Assembly: GCF_014324365.1 (NCBI RefSeq)
Contig: NZ_QEIG01000013.1
Coordinates: 170,585 to 234,584 of the forward strand
Length of the DNA: 64,000 bases
Direction: 5' to 3'
From: Algoriphagus sp. AK58
GTDB taxonomy: Bacteria > Bacteroidota > Bacteroidia > Cytophagales > Cyclobacteriaceae
The notes under the pieces are model-generated. The model searched no databases and was not told the origin of the DNA. It saw only the letters and a list, made by a program, of their open reading frames with translations. The position numbers and the translations under genes are program-made. Below are positions 59,398-64,000 of this stretch, piece after piece (positions within the stretch are counted from its first letter, which is position 1; each line of letters begins with the position of its first letter).

Positions 59398-61167
59398 CTA
59401 CTTTTCTCCAAATCTGATCCCCATCAGCTCCATTAACTTATGGGCATTAAAGCTTGGGCAAGGCCCTTTCTTGAGTTTGTAATCGAAATGAATCGTTTCA
59501 TCCCTGATTTCAGAGTGAAATGAGAAATTGTGGACTCCTTCCTCACTTTGTCCCAATTCCGACAATTCGATGTCATGGGTACTGATAATTCCAAATCCCG
59601 GAGTTTGGAGGATTTGATGAATCAGCGCTTTGGATCCCGAGATCCGATCTTGCGTATTAGTACCTTTCAGGATTTCATCCAAAAGGAAAAAAACAGGCTT
59701 TCCTGATTCCAAGCCTTGAATGAGCGTTTTGATCCGGTTTAGTTCGGCATAGAAGGAACTCACACTTTCCCCTAAGTTATCCGAGTTTCTCATACTGGTG
59801 TAGAGCTGAATCGGCCCCATCACAAAAAGGTCTGCAAAAGGCCGAAGGCCAAGATTAACCAAAACCGCATTGATCCCTAGGGTCCGCATGAAGGTAGTTT
59901 TACCGCTCATATTTGCCCCAGTCAGTAAGACTATCTTTTGATCTTGACTAAATGAAATAGAATTGCCTATCGCGTTTTTGGGGTGGAGCAGAGGGTGAAT
60001 AGCATTTTCCGCCAACACAACTTCTTCTTCCGTCCATTTTCTTATTCCCGGATATCCTACCTCTACTTCAAAGCTGCCGAGGGAAACCCAAACCTCCCAA
60101 TTCTCCAGACTCTCAGGAAGAGAGTGAAGAGAGTCGGCTACAGCTCGCTTCCACCTGGCCAGACTGACAAAAAGAAAAAAATCAGTCCAGAACAAAAGGT
60201 TCAAAGGAAGGTACAGCAGATTGAAGCGATTTTGAACCCAAAGGCCAAGCCGATCCAGATCGCGGATTTGTAGGGACGCGGCTTTTCCGGTAGAATACAG
60301 CCTGGATTTTTCTTTTGATAAAATTTCAGAAGCAAATTCTTCCTCTTCAACCCTTCTCGTACGTATCGCCATGGCCTTCATCTCTGCTGAAGAGGGAATA
60401 ACTTCCGCAGCCAGCTTCAGGGGCTTAAAAACCAAGGACAAAGCCAAAACGCCCATCAATACCCAAATGCCCAAAATGGCCTGCGGGATCAATCCAAGGG
60501 TGATCAAAACCAAGAGGGAAAATCCTACAGTTGGTCCTATCCAAGCCAAGATTCGGTGCAAAAAAGTAATCTCCTCAGTCTGTGCCAACCAGCTTTTCCA
60601 TGCACTGCCTTTTCCATTTTGCTCTTGGAAAGCCAAGCCCACAGCTTCCATGGATCTCAGGAAATCAGTTTTTTGCATGAGTTCGGAAACTGCCTCAGCC
60701 CGGCTTTGGGCCAAATCGATAGAAAAATCTGATCCTAGAAGTTGAGCCAATTTCTTTTTCCCACCTGAGGAAGTGGTATGATTCACCAATTGAAATAGTG
60801 AATGAGTACCAAACAAGTCCAGATCTCCAGAAAACGGATGAGACTTCTTAGAAAATTCGGATCCGTCCACGAGATGGATTAGCTCACGGTTTTGGCGTGC
60901 TTTTTTCCGATTCTCCATCTCCCCAATTGCCAGATAAATGGATTCTTGGTCTTTGGCATAATTAAATTTTTGTATGAGTGAGATGAAAAGCCAAACCATG
61001 GCTATTCCCGGAATCAACCAAAGCGGATGATCCGACAATCCTAAAATCAAAAAAGCACCCATTACAAAAAAAGCAAGTAATCGTAAGCTACTTAAGCGGA
61101 TGGCTTTACTCCGAATCGCCTGAAGCTTGCTATCAAGCCGGTCGCTTCCAAAATCTAATTCAAACAT
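59398..61167 (-). CDS. Membrane-anchored MutS-like ATPase
   Basis: I choose the ATG at 61167 (589 residues), since the 20 residues before it are out of character and the upstream DNA is regulatory. Two groups of membrane spans occur (about 30-75 and 205-255) before a MutS-type ATPase domain with LLTGANMSGKTTFMRTLG (Walker A, about 425), FFLLDEILKGTNTQDR (Walker B) and ISTHDIELSEL. It lacks the MutS mismatch-reading domain, so it is unlikely to act in standard mismatch repair. It is divergent from the zinc-related operon, sharing a 103-bp region. Its function is unknown. Confidence 0.8.
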   Translation of the reverse strand: MFELDFGSDRLDSKLQAIRSKAIRLSSLRLLAFFVMGAFLILGLSDHPLWLIPGIAMVWLFISLIQKFNYAKDQESIYLAIGEMENRKKARQNRELIHLVDGSEFSKKSHPFSGDLDLFGTHSLFQLVNHTTSSGGKKKLAQLLGSDFSIDLAQSRAEAVSELMQKTDFLRSMEAVGLAFQEQNGKGSAWKSWLAQTEEITFLHRILAWIGPTVGFSLLVLITLGLIPQAILGIWVLMGVLALSLVFKPLKLAAEVIPSSAEMKAMAIRTRRVEEEEFASEILSKEKSRLYSTGKAASLQIRDLDRLGLWVQNRFNLLYLPLNLLFWTDFFLFVSLARWKRAVADSLHSLPESLENWEVWVSLGSFEVEVGYPGIRKWTEEEVVLAENAIHPLLHPKNAIGNSISFSQDQKIVLLTGANMSGKTTFMRTLGINAVLVNLGLRPFADLFVMGPIQLYTSMRNSDNLGESVSSFYAELNRIKTLIQGLESGKPVFFLLDEILKGTNTQDRISGSKALIHQILQTPGFGIISTHDIELSELGQSEEGVHNFSFHSEIRDETIHFDYKLKKGPCPSFNAHKLMELMGIRFGEK

Positions 61168-61204
61168 GAACAAAGATAGCCAAAGCACTATGCAGTTGAA
61201 GAAT

Positions 61205-61233
61205 TTATAAATGCAATATTGTTGCATTTATAA
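61205..61233. promoter_or_regulatory. Perfect 12-5-12 palindrome, candidate Zur/Fur-family operator
   Basis: TTATAAATGCAA and TTGCATTTATAA are perfect complements around TATTG. The core TGCAATATTGTTGCA is Zur-box-like. It lies between the MutS-like and DUF3299/COG0523 genes and covers the TTG used as the -33 element of the latter. Confidence 0.6.
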
Positions 61234-61252
61234 GTTGGAAGGCTTAGTTTTG
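61222..61252 (+). promoter_or_regulatory. Promoter of the DUF3299/COG0523 operon
   Basis: TTG at 61222-61224, 20 bp, then TAGTTTTG at 61245-61252 matches the Bacteroidota TTG-N17-23-TAnnTTTG consensus. The ATG follows at 61271. The -33 element lies inside the palindrome, so repression by occlusion is plausible. Confidence 0.6.
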
Positions 61253-61270
61253 CCAAATGCTGGATAACTC

Positions 61271-61729
61271 ATGAATAATAGGAATCGCACCGCAACGGGT
61301 TTTCTGATTATTTTACTTGGAACGTTAGGACTGCTTTCCTTTTCTTCCCCAAGCAGGCTTTGGGACATTTTTGCAAAGACTACATTTCAGGAAAAGTTTA
61401 ATAAAAAACTTGGGGTGTATTTCTACTACCCCCAATTCAGTGCTGAACTCCTCGCCCTCCAAGGCAAATCGGTGGAACTCCAGGGGTTTCATATTCCAAT
61501 AGCGTCCAGTCCTTCCAAGACCTTGATTCTATCCAAATATCCCATGGCTGAATGCTTCTTTTGCGGAGCAGCTGGTCCTGAGACCATTGCCGTGGTCTAT
61601 CTCAAAAATCCTCCAAACCGAAGATTCAAACTTGACCAAATCATAAAAGTGAGAGGAATTCTCCAACTCAATTCTGAGGATGTGGAGGAAATGACCTTTA
61701 TCATTCAAAACGCAGATATCCTTCCATGA
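61271..61729 (+). CDS. DUF3299-like exported protein
   Basis: The 152-residue protein has an N-terminal hydrophobic signal or anchor ([18 protein letters not shown]) and a small domain with [14 protein letters not shown] and [20 protein letters not shown]. The latter resembles the CxFCG-xxGPE site of DUF3299, a periplasmic family often near metal-transport genes. The Cys pair could bind a metal. Its stop overlaps the start of the COG0523 GTPase gene by 4 bp (ATGA), so the two are coupled. Confidence 0.65.
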   Translation: MNNRNRTATGFLIILLGTLGLLSFSSPSRLWDIFAKTTFQEKFNKKLGVYFYYPQFSAELLALQGKSVELQGFHIPIASSPSKTLILSKYPMAECFFCGAAGPETIAVVYLKNPPNRRFKLDQIIKVRGILQLNSEDVEEMTFIIQNADILP

Positions 61730-62925
61730 CAAACTCTCAAAAACTTCCTGTTACAGTCCTAAGTGGATTTTTAGGAGCAGGCAAAACCACGTTGTTAAAC
61801 CACGTGCTTCACAATAAAGAAGGCATCAAAGTAGCCGTCATCGTAAATGACATGGGGGAGGTCAATGTCGATGCCCAAATGATCGCGAAAGGAAACACGC
61901 TTTCCAAAACGGAAGAAAAATTGGTCGAAATGAGTAATGGCTGTATTTGCTGTACACTCAGGGAAGATTTGATGATAGAAATTGAAAAACTGGCCAGCGA
62001 AAATCGCTTTGATTATTTGCTCATCGAAAGTACAGGAATCTCAGAGCCACTTCCTGTGGCTCAAACCTTCAGCTTTGTGGATGAAGAAAAAGGCATTGAT
62101 TTATCAAAATTCAGCCGGCTGGATACCTTGGTCACCGTGGTGGACGCCTTTAATTTTCCAAATCAATTCGGGAGTGGAGAGACGGTTTTTTCTTCAGGAC
62201 TTAATGAGGATGAGGAAGATCAACGATCCATTGTCAATCTTCTCACCGATCAGATTGAATTTGCAAATGTCATTCTCCTCAATAAAACAGATCTGGTCAG
62301 CCCTGCTCAGGTTGGGGAATTGAAAGCTATTATTTCCAAATTGAATCCAAAAGCCCGCATCATTGAAACGCAATTTGGAAGAATTGATCCTCAGCATATA
62401 TTGAATACCGGTCTCTACGACACTACAGAATTGGAGGGAACAGAGGCTTGGCAAGAGGAATTGAACAAAGTACATACACCTGAAACAGAGGAGTACGGAA
62501 TAAAAAGTTTTGTATTCCGTGATAGAAGACCCTTCCACCCACAGCGGTTTTGGAAATATGTATCTGAATCTTGGCCTTCCACGATCATTCGAAGTAAAGG
62601 ACTCTTCTATCTCGCCTCCCGAAGAGATCAGGCCATTTCATGGTCCCAAGCGGGAGGGAGCTTAAAAGCTGAACCCATGGGAGTTTGGTGGGCGTCTATG
62701 CCTTTCAACCAAAGGATTCACTATGCCTCATTCATCGAAAACCAAAAGCTCATTGAATCCAAGTGGCATAAAAACTTTGGAGACCGAATGAATGAACTGG
62801 TATTGATCGGCCAATTTCCAGATGAAAAAAGAATACTAAAGGAGCTTGAAAAATGTCTGCTGACCAATCAGGAATTGACGTTATATTTTTCAAAAAAACC
62901 TTTTTCAGATCCTTGGCCGTTTTAA
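61726..62925 (+). CDS. COG0523 (CobW/ZNG1-like) GTPase, putative zinc metallochaperone
   Basis: The 399-residue GTPase has Walker [14 protein letters not shown] (about residue 15), the metal-binding CICC motif in [11 protein letters not shown] (about residue 70), [10 protein letters not shown] (switch II) and NKTDLV (guanine specificity), then the CobW C-terminal domain from about 260. COG0523 members deliver Zn or Co; Zur-regulated ones act under zinc starvation. Translational coupling to a DUF3299-like gene and a palindromic operator upstream support the zinc-starvation role. Cobalamin genes are absent nearby. Confidence 0.87.
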   Translation: MTNSQKLPVTVLSGFLGAGKTTLLNHVLHNKEGIKVAVIVNDMGEVNVDAQMIAKGNTLSKTEEKLVEMSNGCICCTLREDLMIEIEKLASENRFDYLLIESTGISEPLPVAQTFSFVDEEKGIDLSKFSRLDTLVTVVDAFNFPNQFGSGETVFSSGLNEDEEDQRSIVNLLTDQIEFANVILLNKTDLVSPAQVGELKAIISKLNPKARIIETQFGRIDPQHILNTGLYDTTELEGTEAWQEELNKVHTPETEEYGIKSFVFRDRRPFHPQRFWKYVSESWPSTIIRSKGLFYLASRRDQAISWSQAGGSLKAEPMGVWWASMPFNQRIHYASFIENQKLIESKWHKNFGDRMNELVLIGQFPDEKRILKELEKCLLTNQELTLYFSKKPFSDPWPF

Positions 62926-62942
62926 GGAAAAAAGGGCTGCAA

Positions 62943-63110
62943 ATGAAAAAGAAAAAACTGCCAGAAGAACCAATGGCCACTGAATGGGATTTGAGCGAAG
63001 GATTTGGGATTCTTCCCAATGACATCCCCCTCACTCAAAATATTGGCTGCGTGGGGGGAAAGCCAAAAAAACCAGATTCTTCTAAAAAAGAACCTGAAAA
63101 TAAGCAGTAG
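62943..63110 (+). CDS. 55-residue hypothetical protein
   Basis: From the ATG at 62943 the product starts MKKKKLPEEPMATEWDLSEG, continues FGILPNDIPLTQNIGCVGGK and ends in a Lys/Pro-rich tail. The FGILPND...NIGC pattern looks conserved-like (I recall similar short Bacteroidota proteins) but I cannot name a family. It starts 17 bp after the COG0523 gene and probably shares its transcript. A single Cys is followed by a Gly pair. Confidence 0.55.
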   Translation: MKKKKLPEEPMATEWDLSEGFGILPNDIPLTQNIGCVGGKPKKPDSSKKEPENKQ

Positions 63111-63140
63111 ATTTAAGGCTCACTTTTATTCCATTTTCTT

Positions 63141-63968
63141 ATGAAAATTAACTCATTATTCAGGCTTTATGCCTTATGGATGGCGCTCTCGCTGATTTTA
63201 TTTTCCTGCGAAAAAGATCCGGATGCCATCGTCCCCGAACCAGACTTATCGTTAGTTGAAGACGAATTCAAAGTCAACACAGCACTCGAGGACCTTGATA
63301 ATCTAACCCTAAACGCCATGGAAGCAAGTGGACTGGGTTTTCGGGTAACAGCAATTTCGAATGGAAGCATTTGCCCTACCGCAAAACTTACCCATGACCC
63401 TGCCACCAAAAAAATCACCGTAGACTTTGGAAGTGGATGTACTTCCAACGGAGTAACCAGAAAAGGCAAGGTGATTTTCACCTACACAGGGTCTTTCTTG
63501 ATTCCTGGATCCAGTGTCGTAACTACCTTCGAGGGTTATGAAGTCAACGGACTAAAAGTAGAGGGTACAAGAACCATTACCAATACAGGAATCAACCTCC
63601 AAAATTTTGAAATCACGCTAGCAGTTAAGGTTCAAAATGCAAAGATCACCTGGACCGACGGAAGAAGCTCGACCTTCAATACTGATCAAATAAGGAAAGT
63701 CTCCTTGACTGCATCCGGCTATCAGGCCTCAGTCACAGGAACTGGAAATGGAACCAGCAGAGGTGGAACATCCTATACTGCCGCTATCTCTGACCCACTC
63801 ATTGTCACCCAATCCTGTGTAGAATCGGGCATTTGGATTCCTAATAAAGGGAAAATCAACTTCAGCTACCAGTCCATTGTGGTCACCGTAGACTACGGCT
63901 TTGGAGATTGCGACAAAAAACTGGAAATCACCTATCCAGGTGGTGTTAAAGAGGTCGTTTTGGATTAA
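63141..63968 (+). CDS. Hypothetical lipoprotein
   Basis: The 275-residue protein has a lipobox (ILFSCEKDP, Cys23) and an extended beta-rich mature part with repeated Thr/Gly/Asn patterns (GKVIFTYTGSFLIPGSSVVT, NTGINLQNFEITLAVKVQN). I do not recognise a named domain. The gene begins 30 bp after the 55-residue gene and might be in the same operon or separate. It is complete, ending just before the window edge. Confidence 0.65.
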   Translation: MKINSLFRLYALWMALSLILFSCEKDPDAIVPEPDLSLVEDEFKVNTALEDLDNLTLNAMEASGLGFRVTAISNGSICPTAKLTHDPATKKITVDFGSGCTSNGVTRKGKVIFTYTGSFLIPGSSVVTTFEGYEVNGLKVEGTRTITNTGINLQNFEITLAVKVQNAKITWTDGRSSTFNTDQIRKVSLTASGYQASVTGTGNGTSRGGTSYTAAISDPLIVTQSCVESGIWIPNKGKINFSYQSIVVTVDYGFGDCDKKLEITYPGGVKEVVLD

Positions 63969-64000
63969 TCCTTATAGCAAAAATCAAAAAGTCAGGTCAA

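Overview
The window reads as chromosomal DNA of a Bacteroidota bacterium, most likely a Cyclobacteriaceae member close to Algoriphagus. The evidence is a gliding-motility lipoprotein (GldD), SecDF as a single fused protein, a TonB-dependent receptor with a carboxypeptidase-like N-terminal domain, a GMC oxidoreductase paired with a gluconate-dehydrogenase-subunit-3-like protein, DUF6702/HupE genes, Bacteroidota -7 boxes (TAnnTTTG) in front of several genes, and few Shine-Dalgarno sites. Identification is from reading the proteins; no search was run. No rRNA, tRNA, CRISPR array, prophage or transposase was seen.

Layout. 0.1-8.1 kb: gldD, then a complete trans-4-hydroxy-L-proline catabolic cluster on the minus strand (DapA-like deaminase, ketoglutarate-semialdehyde dehydrogenase, 4-hydroxyproline epimerase, a CotH-like protein, FAD-dependent D-hydroxyproline dehydrogenase) with a divergent AraC regulator. 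8.1-13.7 kb: an operon of ABC ATPase, a 1215-residue fusion of ABC-2 permease and M1 peptidase, and a paraoxonase-like protein. 14.2-18.1 kb: a VOC lipoprotein, a GxxExxY nuclease-like gene set among hairpin repeats, and a DUF885 peptidase. 18.2-20.0 kb: ECF sigma factor, a short single-TM protein and an LTxxQ envelope protein. 20.1-26.3 kb: a second cluster of the same hairpin repeats, xerD, an M23 peptidase, an ABC-F ATPase, a deformylase and a threonine/serine dehydratase. 26.4-37.8 kb: GMC oxidoreductase pair, GH29 fucosidase, TonB receptor, S10 peptidase, nitroreductase, LOG protein, RdgB and uridine kinase. 37.8-45.5 kb: a small membrane protein, SecDF, a four-gene signalling cluster (Cys-tailed protein, 7TM protein, histidine kinase, LuxR-type regulator), a Gfo/Idh/MocA oxidoreductase and a small barrel protein. 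45.7-57.1 kb: glycyl-tRNA synthetase, DUF6702/HupE/M1 peptidase, NIPSNAP protein, a 681-residue unknown, M20 amidohydrolase, a secreted unknown and a Fic protein. 57.2-64.0 kb: purK-purE, two very small membrane proteins, a membrane-anchored MutS-like ATPase and a probable zinc-stress operon (DUF3299-like, COG0523 GTPase, 55-residue protein), ending with a lipoprotein.

The most interesting material is in the non-coding DNA. (1) Six copies of a hairpin with CCACATAGACACATAG arms lie at two loci, and one locus encloses a PD-(D/E)XK-like GxxExxY gene. (2) Upstream of the Fic gene there are three 29-bp palindromes at exactly 44-bp spacing with TGAGCCGA half-sites, and the same half-sites recur 32 kb away inside another palindromic element. 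(3) A 12-5-12 perfect palindrome overlaps the -33 region of a consensus promoter in front of the COG0523 operon and looks like a Zur operator. (4) At three genes a perfect TAnnTTTG box ends exactly 6 nt before the ATG, which predicts leaderless or nearly leaderless transcripts. (5) Four copies of a second palindromic intergenic repeat (GAAATACNGTTGAAATA arms) and several smaller repeat families occupy most of the remaining gaps; in two cases repeat sequence appears to have been used as coding sequence.
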